Below, one piece after another: positions 33,268 through 49,000 of a DNA stretch of 64,000 nucleotides. The DNA lies in contig OZ024742.1 in assembly GCA_964016885.1 (NCBI GenBank), positions 361,277,573 to 361,341,572 of the forward strand. The letters run 5' to 3'. This DNA is from Eledone cirrhosa. Lineage: Eukaryota; Mollusca; Cephalopoda; Octopoda; Eledonidae. A program made the translations under genes and the position numbers. Numbering within the stretch: position 1 is the first letter of the stretch; the number at the start of each line of letters is the position of its first letter. A model generated the notes under the pieces. That model was not told the DNA's origin, ran no database searches, and was given only the letters and a program-made list of their open reading frames with translations.

Positions 33268-36200
33268 AGAATTACCATCATCAAAGGGTATATATAGCTA
33301 TACATAGAATTACCATCAACAAACAGTATATAGCTATACATAGAATTACCATCATCAAAGGGTATATATAGCTATAAATAGAATTACCATCATCAAAGTG
33401 TATATATAGCTATACATAGAATTACCATCAACAAAGGGTACATAGCTATACACAGAATTACCATCATCAAAGGGTATATAGCTATACATAGAATTACCAT
33501 CATCAAAGGGTATATATAGCAATACATAGAATTACCATCAACAAAGGGTATATAGCTATATATAGAATTACCATCAACAAAGGGTATATAGCTATACATA
33601 GAATTACCATCATCAAACAGTATATAGCTATACATAGAATTACCATCATCAAACAGTATATAGCTATACACAGAATTACCATCATCAAAGGGTATATATA
33701 GCAATACATAGAATTACCATCAACAAAGGGTATATAGCTATATATAGAATTACCATCAACAAAGGGTATATAGCTATACATAGAATTACCATCAACAAAC
33801 AGTATATAGCTAAACATAGAATTACCATCAACAAAGGGTATATAGCTATACACAGAATTACCATCAACAAACAGTATATAGCTATACATAGAATTACCAT
33901 CATCAAAGGGTATATAGCTATACACAGAATTACCATCAACAAACAGTATATAGCTATACATAGAATTACCATCATCAAAGGGTATATAGCTATACACAGA
34001 ATTACCATCAACAAACAGTATATAGCTATATATAGAATTACCATCAACAAACAGTATATAGCTATACATAGAATTAGCATCATCAAACAGTATATAGCTA
34101 TACATAGAATTACCATCAACAAAGGGTATATATATAGCTATACATAGAATTAATTCATCAAAGGGTATATAGCTATACATAGAATTACCTTCATCAAACT
34201 GTATATAGCTATACACAGAATTACCATCAACAAACAGTATATAGCTATACATAGAATTGCCATCAACAAAGGGTATATATAGCTATACATAGAATTACCA
34301 TCATCAAAGGGTATATAGCTATACATAGAATTACCATCAACAAATGGTATATAGCTATACATAGAATTACCATCAACAAACAGTATATAGCTATACATAG
34401 AATTACCATCATCAAAGGGTATATAGCTATACACAGAATTACCATCATCAAAGGGTATATAGCTATACATAGAATTACCATCAACAAAGGGTATATAGCT
34501 ATAAATAGAATTATATCAACAAAGGGTATATAGCTATACACAGAATTACCATCATCAAAGGGTATATATCTATGCCTAGAATTACCATCAACAAAGGGTA
34601 TATAGCTATACATAGAATTACCATCAACAAACAGTATATAGCTATACATAGAATTACCATCACCAAAGGGTATATAGCTATACACAGAATTACCATCATC
34701 AAAGGGTATATAGCTATACATAGAATTACCATCAACAAAGGGTATATAGCTATAAATAGAATTACCATCATCAAAGGGTATATAGCTATACACAGAATTA
34801 CCATCATCAAAGGGTATATAGCTATACACAGAATTACCATCATCAAAGGTTATATAGCTATGCCTAGAATTACCATCAACAAACAGTATATAGCTATACA
34901 TAGAATTATCATCATCAAAGTGTATATAGCTATACATAGAATTACCATCAACAAAGGGTATATGGCTATACATAGAATTACCATCAACAAAGTGTATATA
35001 GCTATACATAGAATTACCATCAACAAAGGGTATATAGTTATGCATAGAATTACCATCAACAAAGGGTATATGGCTATACATAGAATTACCATCAACAAAG
35101 GGTATATAGCTATACATAGAATTACCATCAACAAAGGGTATATGGCTATACATAGAATTACCATCAACAAAGGGTATATATAGCTATACATAGAATTACC
35201 ATCAACAAAGCGTATATAGCTATACATAGAATTACCATCAACAAAGGGTATATGGCTATACATAGAATTACCATCAACAAACAGTATAGAGCTATACATA
35301 GAATTACCATCAACAAACAGTATATAGCTATACATAGAATTACCATCAACAAACAGTATATAGCCATACATAGAATTACCATCAACCAAGGGTATATAGC
35401 TATACATAGAATTTCCATCAACAAAGGGTATATAGCTATACATAGAATTTCCATCAACAAAGGGTATATAGCTATACATAGAATTACCATCAACAAAGAG
35501 TATATAGCTATACATAGAATTACCATCAAGAAAGGGTATGTATAGCTATACACAGAATTACCATCAACAAACAGTATATAGCCATACATAGAATTACCAT
35601 CAACAAAGGGTATATAGCTATATATAGAATTACATCAACAAAGGGTATATAGCTATACATAGAATTACCATCAACAAACAGTATAGAGCTATACATAGAA
35701 TTACCATCATCAAAGGGTATATAGCTATACATAGAATTACCATCATCAAACAGTATATAGCTATACATAGAATTACTATCAACAAACAGTATATAGCTAT
35801 ACCTATAGAATTACCATCATCAAACAGTATATAGCTATACACAGAATTACCATCAACAAAGGGTATATATAGCTATACATAGAATTACCATCAACAAAGG
35901 GTATATAGCTATATATAGAATTACATCAACAAAGGGTATATGGCTATACATAGAATTACCATCAACAAACAGTATATAGCTATACATAGAATTAGCATCA
36001 TCAAACAGTATATAGCTATACACTGAATTACCATCAACAAAGGGTATATAAGCTATACACAGAATTACATCAAGAAAGGGTATATAGCTATACATAGAAT
36101 TACATCAACAAAGGGTATATAGCTATACATAGAATTACCATCAACAAACAGTATATAGCAATACACAGAATTACCATCAACAAAGGGTATATAGCTATAC

Positions 36201-39200
36201 ATAGAATTACCATCAACAAACAGTATATAGCTATACATAGAATTACCATCAACAAACAGTATATAGCTATACATAGAATTACCATCAACAAACAGTATAT
36301 AGCTATACACAGAATTACCATCAACAAAGGGTATATAGCTATACACAGAATTACCATCAACAAAGGGTATATAGCTATACACAGAATTACCATCAACAAA
36401 GGGTATATAGCTATACATAGAATTACCATCAACAAAGAGTATATAGCTATACACAGAATTACCATCAACAAAGGGTATATAGCTATACACAGAATTACCA
36501 TCAACAAACAGTATATAGCCATACATAGAATTACCATCAACAAAGGGTATATAGCTATATATAGAATTACATCAACAAAGGGTATATAGCTATACATATA
36601 ATTACCATCAACAAACAGTATAGAGCTATACATAGAATTACCATCAACAAACAGTATATAGCTATACATATAATTAGCATCATCAAACAGTATATAGTTA
36701 TACATAGAATTACCATCAACAAACAGTATATAGCTATAAATAGAATTAGCATCAACAAACAGTATATAGCTATACATAGAATAACCATCATCAAAGGGTA
36801 TATATAGCTATACATAGAATTACCATCAACAAACAGTATATAGCTATACATAGAATTACCATCATCAAAGGGTATATAGCTATACATAGAATTACCATCA
36901 TCAAACAGTATATAGTTATACATAGAATTACTATCAACAAACAGTATATAGCTATACATAAAATTAGCATCATCAAACAGTATATAGCTATACACAGAAT
37001 TACCATCAACAAAGGGTATATAAGCTATACATAGAATTACCATCAACAAAGGGTATATATAGCTATACATAGAATTACCATCATCAAAGGGTATATATAG
37101 CTATACATAGAATTACCATCAACAAACAGTATATAGCTATACATAGAATTACCATCAACAAAGGGTATATAGCTATATATAGAATTACATCAACAAAGGG
37201 TATATGGCTATACATAGAATTACCATCAACAAACAGTATATAGATGTACATAGAATTACCATCATCAAACAGTATATAGCTATACATAGAATTACCATCA
37301 ACAAACAGTATATAGCTATACATAGAATTACCATCATCAAACAGTATATAGCTATACACAGAATTACCATCAACAAAGGGTATATAAGCTATACACAGAA
37401 TTACATCAAGAAAGGGAATATAGCTATACATAGAATTACATCAACAAAGGGTATATAGCTATACATAGAATTACCATCAACAAACAGTATATAGCTATAC
37501 ACAGAATTACCATCAACAAAGGGTATATAGCTATACACAGAATTACCATCAACAAAGGGTATATAGCTATACACAGAATCACCATCATCAAAGGGTATAT
37601 AGCTATGCCTAGAATTACCATCAACAAAAAGTATATAGCTATACATAGAATTACCATCATCAAAGGGTATATAGCTATACACAGAATTACCATCATCAAA
37701 GGGTATATAGCTATGCCTAGAATTTCCATCAACAAAGGGTATATAGCTATACATAGAATTACCATCATCAAAAGGTATATAGCTATACATAGAATTACCA
37801 TCAACAAACAGTATATAGCTATACATAGAATTACCATCATCAAAGGGTATATAGCTATACATAGAATCACCATCATCAAAGGGTATATATAGCTATACAT
37901 AGAATTACCATCATCAAAGGGTATATATAGCTATACATAGAATTACCATCAACAAACAGTATATAGCTATACATAGAATTACCATCATCAAAGGGTATAT
38001 ATAGCTATACATAGAATTACCATCATCAAAGTGTATATATAGCTATACATAGAATTACCATCAACAAAGGGTACATAGCTATACACAGAATTACCATCAT
38101 CAAAGGGTATATAGCTATACATAGAATTACCATCATCAAAGGGTATATATAGCAATACATAGAATTACCATCAACAAAGGGTATATAGCTATATATAGAA
38201 TTACATCAACAAAGGGTATATAGCTATACATAGAATTACCATCAACAAACAGTATATAGCTATACATAGAATTACCATCATCAAACAGTATATAGCTATA
38301 CATAGAATTACAATCAACAAACAGTATATAGCTATACATAGAATTACCATCATCAAAGGGTATATTTAGCTATACATAGAATTACCATCATCAAACAGTA
38401 TATAGCTATACACAGAATTACCATCATCAAAGGGTATATAGCTATACATAGAATTACCATCATCAAACAGTATATAGCTATACATAGAATTACCATCATC
38501 AAAGGGTATATAGCTATACACAGAATTACCATCAACAAACAGTATATAGCTATACATAGAATTACCATCATCAAAGGGTATATAGCTATACACAGAATTA
38601 CCATCAACAAACAGTATATAGCTATATATAGAATTACCATCAACAAACAGTATATAGCTATACATAGAATTAGCATCATCAAACAGTATATAGCTATACA
38701 TAGAATTACCATCAACAAAGGGTATATATATAGCTATACATAGAATTAATTCATCAAAGGGTATATAGCTATACATAGAATTACCTTCATCAAACTGTAT
38801 ATAGCTATACACAGAATTACCATCAACAAACAGTATATAGCTATACATAGAATTGCCATCAACAAAGGGTATATATAGCTATACATAGAATTACCATCAT
38901 CAAAGGGTATATAGCTATACATAGAATTACCATCATCAAAGGGTATATAGCTATACGTAGAATTACCATTATCAAAGGGTATATAGCTATACATAGAATT
39001 ACATCAACAAAGGGTATATAGCTATACATAGAATTACCATCATCAAAGGGTATATAGCTATACACAGAATTACCATCATCAAAGGGTATATAGCTATACA
39101 TAGAATTACCATCAACAAAGGGTATATAGCTATAAATAGAATTACCATCATCAAAGGGTATATAGCTATACACAGAATTACCATCATCAAAGGGTATATA

Positions 39201-42200
39201 GCTATACACAGAATTACCATCATCAAAGGTTATATAGCTATGCCTAGAATTACCATCAACAAACAGTATATAGCTATACATAGAATTATCATCATCAAAG
39301 GGTATATAGCTATACATAGAATTACCATCAACAAAGGGTATATGGCTATACATAGAATTACCATCAACAAAGGGTATATGGCTATACATAGAATTACCAT
39401 CAACAAACAGTATAGAGCTATACATAGAATTACCATCAACAAACAGTATATAGCTATACATAGAATTACCATCAACAAACAGTATATAGCCATACATAGA
39501 ATTACCATCAACCAAGGGTATATAGCTATACATAGAATTTCCATCAACAAAGGGTATATAGCTATACATAGAATTTCCATCAACAAAGGGTATATAGCTA
39601 TACATAGAATTACCATCAACAAAGAGTATATAGCTATACATAGAATTACCATCAAGAAAGGGTATGTATAGCTATGCACAGAATTACCATCAACAAACAG
39701 TATATAGCCATATATAGAATTACCATCAACAAAGGGTATATAGCTATATATAGAATTACATCAACAAAGGGTATATAGCTATACATAGAATTACCATCAA
39801 CAAACAGTATAGAGCTATACATAGAATTACCATCAACAAACAGTATATAGCTATACATATAATTAGCATCATCAAACAGTATATAGTTATACATACAATT
39901 ACCATCAACAAACAGTATATAGCTATACATAGAATTAGCATCAACAAACAGTATATAGCTATACATAGAATTACTATCAACAAACAGTATATAGCTATAC
40001 ATAGAATTAGCATCATCAAACAGTATATAGCTATACACAGAATTACCATCAACAAAGGGTATATATAGCTATACATAGAATTACCATCAACAAAGGGTAT
40101 ATAGCTATATATAGAATTACATCAACAAAGGGTATATGGCTATACATAGAATTACCATCAACAAACAGTATATAGCTATACATAGAATTAGCATCATCAA
40201 ACAGTATATAGCTATACACAGAATTACCATCAACAAAGGGTATATAAGCTATACACAGAATTACATCAAGAAAGGGTATATAGCTATACATAGAATTACA
40301 TCAACAAAGGGTATATAGCTATACATAGAATTACCATCAACAAACAGTATATAGCTATACACAGAATTACCATCAACAAAGGGTATAGATCTATACATAG
40401 AATTACCATCAACAAACAGTATATAGCTATACATAGAATTACTATCAACAAACAGTATATAGCTATACATAGAATTACCATCAACAAACAGTATATAGCT
40501 ATACACAGAATTACCATCAACAAAGGGTATATAGCTATACACAGAATTACCATCAACAAAGGGTATATAGCTATACACAGAATTACCATCAACAAAGGGT
40601 ATATAGCTATACATAGAATTACCATCAACAAAGAGTATATAGCTATACACAGAATTACCATCAACAAAGGGTATATAGCTATACACTGAATTACCATCAA
40701 CAAAGGTTATATAGCTATACACAGAATTACCATCATCAAAGGGTATATAGCTATGCCTAGAATTACCATCAACAAAAAGTATATAGCTATACATAGAATT
40801 ACCATCATCAAAGGGTATATAGCTATACACAGAATTACCATCATCAAAGGGTATATAGCTATGCCTAGAATTACCATCAACAAAGGGTATATAGCTATAC
40901 ATAGAATTACCATCATCAAAGGGTATATAGCTATACATAGAATTACCATCAACAAACAGTATATAGATATACATAGAATTACCATCATCAAAGGGTATAT
41001 AGCTATACATAGAATTACCATCATCAAAGAGTATATAGCTATACATAGAATTACCATCATCAAAGGGTATATAGCTATACACAGAATTACCATCAACAAA
41101 CAGTATATAGCTATACATAGAATTACCATCATCAAACAGTATATAGCTATATATAGAATTACCATCAACAAAGAGTATATAGCTATACACAGAATTACCA
41201 TCATCAAAGGGTATATAGCTATACATAGAATTACCATCATCAAAGAGTATATAGCTATACATAGAATTACCATCATCAAAGGGTATATAGCTATACACAG
41301 AATTACCATCAACAAACAGTATATAGCTATACATAGAATTACCATCATCAAAGGGTATATAGCTATACACAGAATTACCATCAACAAACAGTATATAGCT
41401 ATATATAGAATTACCATCAACAAACAGTATATAGCTATACATAGAATTAGCATCATCAAACAGTATAGAGCTATACATAGAATTACCATCAACAAAGGGT
41501 ATATATAGCTATACATAGAATTACCATCATCAAAGGGTATATAGCTATACATAGAATTACATCAACAAAGGGTATATAGCTATACATAGAATTACAATCA
41601 TCAAAGGGTATATAGCTATACGTAGAATTACCATTATTAAAGGGTATATAGCTATACATAGAATTACATCAACAAAGGGTATATAGCTATATATAGAATT
41701 ACCATCATCAAAGGGTATATAGCTATACACAGAATTACCATCATCAAAGGGTATATAGCTATACACAGAATTACCATCAACAAAGGGTATATAACTATAC
41801 ATAGAATTACCATCAACAAAGGGTATATAGCTATGCATAGAATTACCATCAACAAAGGGTATATGGCTATACATAGAATTACCATCAACAAAGGGTATAT
41901 AGCTATACATAGAATTACCATCAACAAACAGTATAGAGCTATACATAGAATTACCATCAACAAACAGTATATAGCTATACATAGAATTAGCATCAACAAA
42001 CAGTATATAGCTATACACAGAATTACCATCAACAAAGGGTATATATAGCTATACATAGAATTACCATCAACAAAGGGTATATAGCTATATATAGAATTAC
42101 ATCAACAAAGGGTATATGGCTATACATAGAATTACCATCAACAAACAGTATATAGATGTACATAGAATTACCATCATCAAACAGTATATAGCTATACACA

Positions 42201-42676
42201 GAATTACCATCAACAAAGGGTATATAAGCTATACACAGAATTACATCAAGAAAGGGTATATAGCTATACATAGAATTACATCAACAAAGGGTATATAGCT
42301 ATACATAGAATTACCATCAACAAACAGTATATAGCTATACACAGAATTACCATCAACAAAGGGTATATAGCTATACATAGAATTACCATCAACAAACAGT
42401 ATATAGCTATACATAGAATTACCATCAACAAACAGTATATAGCTATACACAGAATTACCATCAACAAAGTGTATATAGCTATACACAGAATTACCATCAA
42501 CAAAGGGTATATAGCTATACACAGAATTACCATCAACAAAGGGTATATAGCTATACATAGAATTACCATCAACAAAGAGTATATAGCTATACACAGAATT
42601 ACCATCAACAAAGGGTATATAGCTATGCCTAGAATTACCATCAACAAAAAGTATATAGCTATACATAGAATTACCA

Positions 42677-42699
42677 TCCTCAAAGGGTATATAGCTATA
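42677..42699 (+). other. Empty paralogous site of the 49.9-kb SINE insertion
   Basis: The satellite at this place carries the uncommon variant CCATCCTCAAAGGG, preceded by the TATGCCTAG and CAACAAAAAG monomers and followed by GCTATACACAG. The same order occurs around 49,850-50,225, except that there the sequence after CCATCCTCAAAG is interrupted by 299 bp and resumes with AAAGGGTATATAG. This is the uninterrupted version of that locus in another higher-order copy, so it fixes the insertion point and the 4-bp AAAG duplication. Confidence 0.85.
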
Positions 42700-43520
42700 C
42701 ACAGAATTACCATCATCAAAGGGTATATAGCTATGCCTAGAATTACCATCAACAAAGGGTATATAGCTATACATAGAATTACCATCAACAAACAGTATAT
42801 AGCTATACATAGAATTGCCATCAACAAACAGTATATAGCTATACATAGAATTACCATCATCAAAGGGTATATATAGCTATACATAGAATTACCATCATCA
42901 AAGTGTATATATAGCTATACATAGAATTACCATCAACAAAGGGTACATAGCTATACACAGAATTACCATCATCAAAGGGTATATAGCTATACATAGAATT
43001 ACCATCATCAAAGGGTATATATAGCTATACATAGAATTACCATCAACAAAGTGTATATAGCTATATATAGAATTACATCAACAAAGGGTATATAGTTATA
43101 CATAGAATTACCATCAACAAAGGGTATATGGCTATACATAGCATTACCATCAACAAAGGGTATATAGCTATACATAGAATTACGATCAACAAAGAGTATA
43201 TGGCTATACGTAGAATTACCATCAACAAAGGGTATATATAGCTATACATAGAATTACCATCAACAAAGGGTATATAGATATACATAGAATTACCATCAAC
43301 AAAGGGTATATGGCTATACATAGAATTACCATCAACAAAGGGTATATAGCTATACACAGAATTACCATCATCAAAGGGTTTATAGCTATACATAGAATTA
43401 CCATTAACAAAGGGTATATAGCTATACACAGAATTTCCATCATCAAAGGGTATATGGCTATACATAGAATTACCATCAACAAACAGTATATAGCCATACA
43501 TAGAATTACCATCAACAAAG

Positions 43521-44046
43521 ATAGACGGTAGCCACGGAATAGGCAGACCTAGAAAAACCTGGGATGAGCTGATAAACTCCGACCTCACACACTTACACCT
43601 CTCCAAGACAATGTCACTGGACCGAGACCTTTGGCGGTACTCAGTAGCAGAGAAGTCCCGCCTTGCCAGTAGGCATCTCTAACAAAATACACCCCGTTCC
43701 GCCACCACCCCCACCCCATCCTCACCACCCCGTTCTATGTAAAGTTATGTTGGTGCCGCGCCATCCAGGCGGAAACAAATGAGATCGTGTAGGTGACACG
43801 ACAAAAAAACACACAGTCCACGCTGTAATGTGGCCGTGTAGGCAACACGGTAAAAACCTCCCAGACCCACACTGTAAATGTGGTTGGTGTTAGGAAGGGC
43901 ATCCAACTGTAGAAAACCTGCCAGACAGTCCTATGCGAGCAAGACAATCACTCTTGCCTCAAGCTCAAGTGGGACTACCCCCGTCCAAACCCATGCAAGC
44001 GTGAGAACACGGACGTTAAACGTTGATGATGATGATGATGATGATG
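43521..44046 (+). mobile_element. 5'-truncated non-LTR retrotransposon 3' end, copy 1
   Basis: This is 526 bp of non-satellite DNA inside the array. It consists of a 52-codon open frame ending in TAA, then a C-rich stretch, two imperfect sub-repeats of roughly 46 bp, a core with GTTGGTGTTAGGAAGGGCAT, and a tail of tandem GAT. Satellite resumes with AAAGGGCATATAG; AAAG precedes the insert and follows it, consistent with a 4-bp target duplication. The 5' truncation and simple-repeat tail are typical of LINE insertions. Among the four copies it is closest to copy 2 (both have GTAGCAG and GCGTGAGAACAC). It differs from the others by AAGTCCCG and TAGGTGACACG. Confidence 0.85.
43524..43682 (+). pseudogene. 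C-terminal 52 codons of a LINE reverse transcriptase ORF, copy 1
   Basis: The frame reads from GAC to the stop TAA at 43680-43682. It contains GRPRKTW followed, about 20 residues later, by DRDLWR. A Gly-Arg-Pro-(Arg/Lys)-Lys-Thr-Trp motif followed by Asp-Arg-x-x-Trp-Arg is the usual end of the ORF in RTE-like and related non-LTR retrotransposons, downstream of the RT domain. The catalytic part is missing, so it cannot encode an active enzyme. The natural stop is kept. The clade is inferred from the motif only. Confidence 0.7.
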
Positions 44047-44888
44047 AAAGGGCATATAGCTATACATAGAATTACCATCAACAAACAGTATATAGCTATA
44101 CATAGAATTTCCATCAACAAAGGGTATATAGCTATACATAGAATTACCATCAACAAAGAGTATATAGCTATACATAGAATTACCCTCAAGAAAGGTTATG
44201 TATAGCTATACACAGAATTACCATCAACAAACAGTATATAGCTATACATAGAATTACCCTCAAGAAAGGTTATGTATAGCTATACACAGAATTACCATCA
44301 ACAAACAGTATATAGCCATACATAGAATTACCATCAACAAAGGGTATATAGCTATACATAGAATTACCATCAACAAAGGGTATATTGCTATACATAGAAT
44401 TACCATCAACAAAGGGTATATATATAGCTATACATAGAATTAATTCATCAAAGGGTATATAGCTATACATAGAATTACCTTCATCAAACTGTATATAGCT
44501 ATACACAGAATTACCATCAACAAACAGTATATAGCTATACATAGAATTGCCATCAACAAAGGGTATATATAGCTATACATAGAATTACCATCATCAAAGG
44601 GTATATAGCTATACATAGAATTACCATCATCAAAGGGTATATAGCTATACGTAGAATTACCATTATCAAAGGGTATATAGCTATACATAGAATTACATCA
44701 ACAAAGGGTATATAGCTATACATAGAATTACCATCATCAAAGGGTATATAGCTATACACAGAATTACCATCATCAAAGGGTATATAGCTATACATAGAAT
44801 TACCATTCAACAAAGGGTATATAGCTATAAATAGAATTACCATCATCAAAGGGTATATAGCTATACACAGAATTACCATCATCAAAGG

Positions 44889-46020
44889 TTATATAGCTAT
44901 GCCTAGAATTACCATCAACAAACAGTATATAGCTATACATAGAATTATCATCATCAAAGGGTATATAGCTATACATAGAATTACCATCAACAAAGGGTAT
45001 ATGGCTATACATAGAATTACCATCAACAAAGGGTATATAGCTATACATAGAATTACCATCAACAAAGGGTATATAGTTATGCATAGAATTACCATCAACA
45101 AAGGGTATATGGCTATACATAGAATTACCATCAACAAAGGGTATATAGCTATACATAGAATTACCATCAACAAAGGGTATATGGCTATACATAGAATTAC
45201 CATCAACAAAGGGTATATATAGCTATACATAGAATTACCATCAACAAAGCGTATATAGCTATACATAGAATTACCATCAACAAAGGGTATATGGCTATAC
45301 ATAGAATTACCATCAACAAACAGTATAGAGCTATACATAGAATTACCATCAACAAACAGTATATAGCTATACATAGAATTACCATCAACAAACAGTATAT
45401 AGCCATACATAGAATTACCATCAACCAAGGGTATATAGCTATACATAGAATTTCCATCAACAAAGGGTATATAGCTATACATAGATTTCCATCAACAAAG
45501 GGTATATAGCTATACATAGAATTACCATCAACAAAGAGTATATAGCTATACATAGAATTACCATCAAGAAAGGGTATGTATAGCTATACACAGAATTACC
45601 ATCAACAAACAGTATATAGCCATACATAGAATTACCATCAACAAAGGGTATATAGCTATATATAGAATTACATCAACAAAGGGTATATAGCTATACATAG
45701 AATTACCATCAACAAACAGTATAGAGCTATACATAGAATTACCATCAACAAACAGTATATAGCTATACATATAATTAGCATCATCAAACAGTATATAGTT
45801 ATACATACAATTACCATCAACAAACAGTATATAGCTATACATAGAATTAGCATCAACAAACAGTATATAGCTATACATAGAATTACCATCATCAAAGAGT
45901 ATATAGCTATACATAGAATTACCATCATCAAACAGTATATAGCTATACATAGAATTACTATCAACAAACAGTATATAGCTATACATAGAATTAGCATCAT
46001 CAAACAGTATATAGCTATAC
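44889..46020. repeat. 1.3-kb tandem duplication, second copy at 46187-47318
   Basis: This segment repeats in tandem at an offset of 1,298-1,299 bp, the shortest higher-order period I see in the array. Both copies begin with TATGCCTAG, CATAGAATTATC and a run of TATATGGC monomers, and end with CATACAATTACC and AGCATCAACAAACAG monomers. They differ by one or two bases in the middle (for example GATTTCC at 45,485 for GAATTTCC). It lies just right of the first LINE 3' fragment. Confidence 0.8.
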
Positions 46021-49000
46021 ACAGAATTACCATCATCAAAGGGTATATAGCTATACATAGAATTACCATCAACAAAGGGTATATAGCTATAAATAGAATT
46101 ACCATCATCAAAGGGTATATAGCTATACACAGAATTACCATCATCAAAGGGTATATAGCTATACACAGAATTACCATCATCAAAGGTTATATAGCTATGC
46201 CTAGAATTACCATCAACAAACAGTATATAGCTATACATAGAATTATCATCATCAAAGGGTATATAGCTATACATAGAATTACCATCAACAAAGGGTATAT
46301 GGCTATACATAGAATTACCATCAACAAAGGGTATATAGCTATACATAGAATTACCATCAACAAAGGGTATATAGTTATGCATAGAATTACCATCAACAAA
46401 GGGTATATGGCTATACATAGAATTACCATCAACAAAGGGTATATAGCTATACATAGAATTACCATCAACAAAGGGTATATGGCTATACATAGAATTACCA
46501 TCAACAAAGGGTATATATAGCTATACATAGAATTACCATCAACAAAGCGTATATAGCTATACATAGAATTACCATCAACAAAGGGTATATGGCTATACAT
46601 AGAATTACCATCAACAAACAGTATAGAGCTATACATAGAATTACCATCAACAAACAGTATATAGCTATACATAGAATTACCATCAACAAACAGTATATAG
46701 CCATACATAGAATTACCATCAACCAAGGGTATATAGCTATACATAGAATTTCCATCAACAAAGGGTATATAGCTATACATAGAATTTCCATCAACAAAGG
46801 GTATATAGCTATACATAGAATTACCATCAACAAAGAGTATATAGCTATACATAGAATTACCATCAAGAAAGGGTATGTATAGCTATACACAGAATTACCA
46901 TCAACAAACAGTATATAGCCATACATAGAATTACCATCAACAAAGGGTATATAGCTATATATAGAATTACATCAACAAAGGGTATATAGCTATACATAGA
47001 ATTACCATCAACAAACAGTATAGAGCTATACATAGAATTACCATCAACAAACAGTATATAGCTATACATATAATTAGCATCATCAAACAGTATATAGTTA
47101 TACATACAATTACCATCAACAAACAGTATATAGCTATACATAGAATTAGCATCAACAAACAGTATATAGCTATACATAGAATTACCATCATCAAAGTGTA
47201 TATAGCTATACATAGAATTACCATCATCAAACAGTATATAGCTATACATAGAATCACTATCAACAAACAGTATATAGCTATACATAGAATTAGCTCATCA
47301 AACAGTATATAGCTATACACAGAATTACCATCAACAAAGGGTATATAAGCTATACACAGAATTACATCAAGAAAGGGTATATAGCTATACATAGAATTAC
47401 ATCAACAAAGGGTATATAGCTATACATAGAATTACCATCAACAAACAGTATATAGCTATTCACAGAATTACCATCAACAAAGGGTATATAGCTATACATA
47501 GAATTACCATCAACAAACATTATATAGCTATACATAGAATTACTATCAACAAACAGTATATAGCTATACATAGAATTACCATCAACAAACAGTATATAGC
47601 TATACACAGAATTACCATCAACAAAGGGTATATAGCTATACACGGAATTACCATCAACAAAGGGTATATAGCTATACACAGAATTACCATCAACAAAGGG
47701 TATATAGCTATACATAGAATTACCATCAACAAAGAGTATATAGCTATACACAGAATTACCATCAACAAAGGGTATATAGCTATACACAGAATTACCATCA
47801 ACAAAGGTTATATAGCTATACACAGAATTACCATCATCAAAGGGTATATAGCTATGCCTAGAATTACCATCAACAAAAAGTATATAGCTATACATAGAAT
47901 TACCATCATCAAAGGGTATATAGCTATACACAGAATTACCATCATCAAAGGGTATATAGCTATGCCTAGAATTACCATCAAAAAAGGGTATATAGCTATA
48001 CATAGAATTACCATCATCAAAGGGTATATAGCTATACATAGAATTACCATCAACAAACAGTATATAGATATACATAGAATTACCATCATCAAAGGGTATA
48101 TAGCTATACATAGAATTACCATCATCAAAGGGTATATATAGCAATACGTAGAATTACCATCATCAAAGGGTATATATAGCTATACATAGAATTACCATCA
48201 ACAAACAGTATATAGCTATACATAGAATTACCATCATCAAAGGGTATATATAGCTATACATAGAATTACCATCATCAAAGTGTATATATAGCTATACATA
48301 GAATTACCATCAACAAAGCGTACATAGCTATACACAGAATTACCATCATCAAAGGGTATATAGCTATACATAGAATTACCATCATCAAAGGGTATATATA
48401 GCTATACATAGAATTACCATCATCAAAGGGTATATATAGCTATACATAGAATTACCATCATCAAACAGTATATAGCTATATATAGAATTACCATCAACAA
48501 ACAGTATATAGCTATACACAGAATTACCATCATCAAAGGGTATATAGCTATACATAGAATTACCATCATCAAAGAGTATAGAGCTATACATAGAATTACC
48601 ATCATCAAAGGGTATATAGCTATACACAGAATTACCATCAACAAACAGTATATAGCTATACATAGAATTACCATCATCAAAGGGTATATAGCTATACACA
48701 GAATTACCATCAACAAACAGTATATAGCTATATATAGAATTACCATCAACAAACAGTATATAGCTATACATAGAATTAGCATCATCAAACAGTATATAGC
48801 TATACATAGAATTACCATCAACAAAGGGTATATATAGCTATACATAGAATTAACATCATCAAAGGGTATATAGCTATACATAGAATTACCATCATCAAAC
48901 TGTATATAGCTATACACAGAATTACCATCAACAAACAGTATATAGCTATACATAGAATTACATCAACAAAGGTTATATAGCTATATATAGAATTACCATC

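Noticed and set aside
40261..41478. A 405-codon repetitive frame on the - strand that might be a silk-like or structural protein
   Set aside because: The residues that vary are those expected from unconstrained satellite variants, there is no signal peptide or flanking unique exon, and the frame ends wherever a length-variant monomer occurs.
43735..43947. A 70-codon - strand frame (and its copies at 51,214, 53,953 and 56,934)
   Set aside because: It is antisense to the LINE 3' UTR. Its recurrence simply follows the four copies of the element, and it has no recognisable domain.
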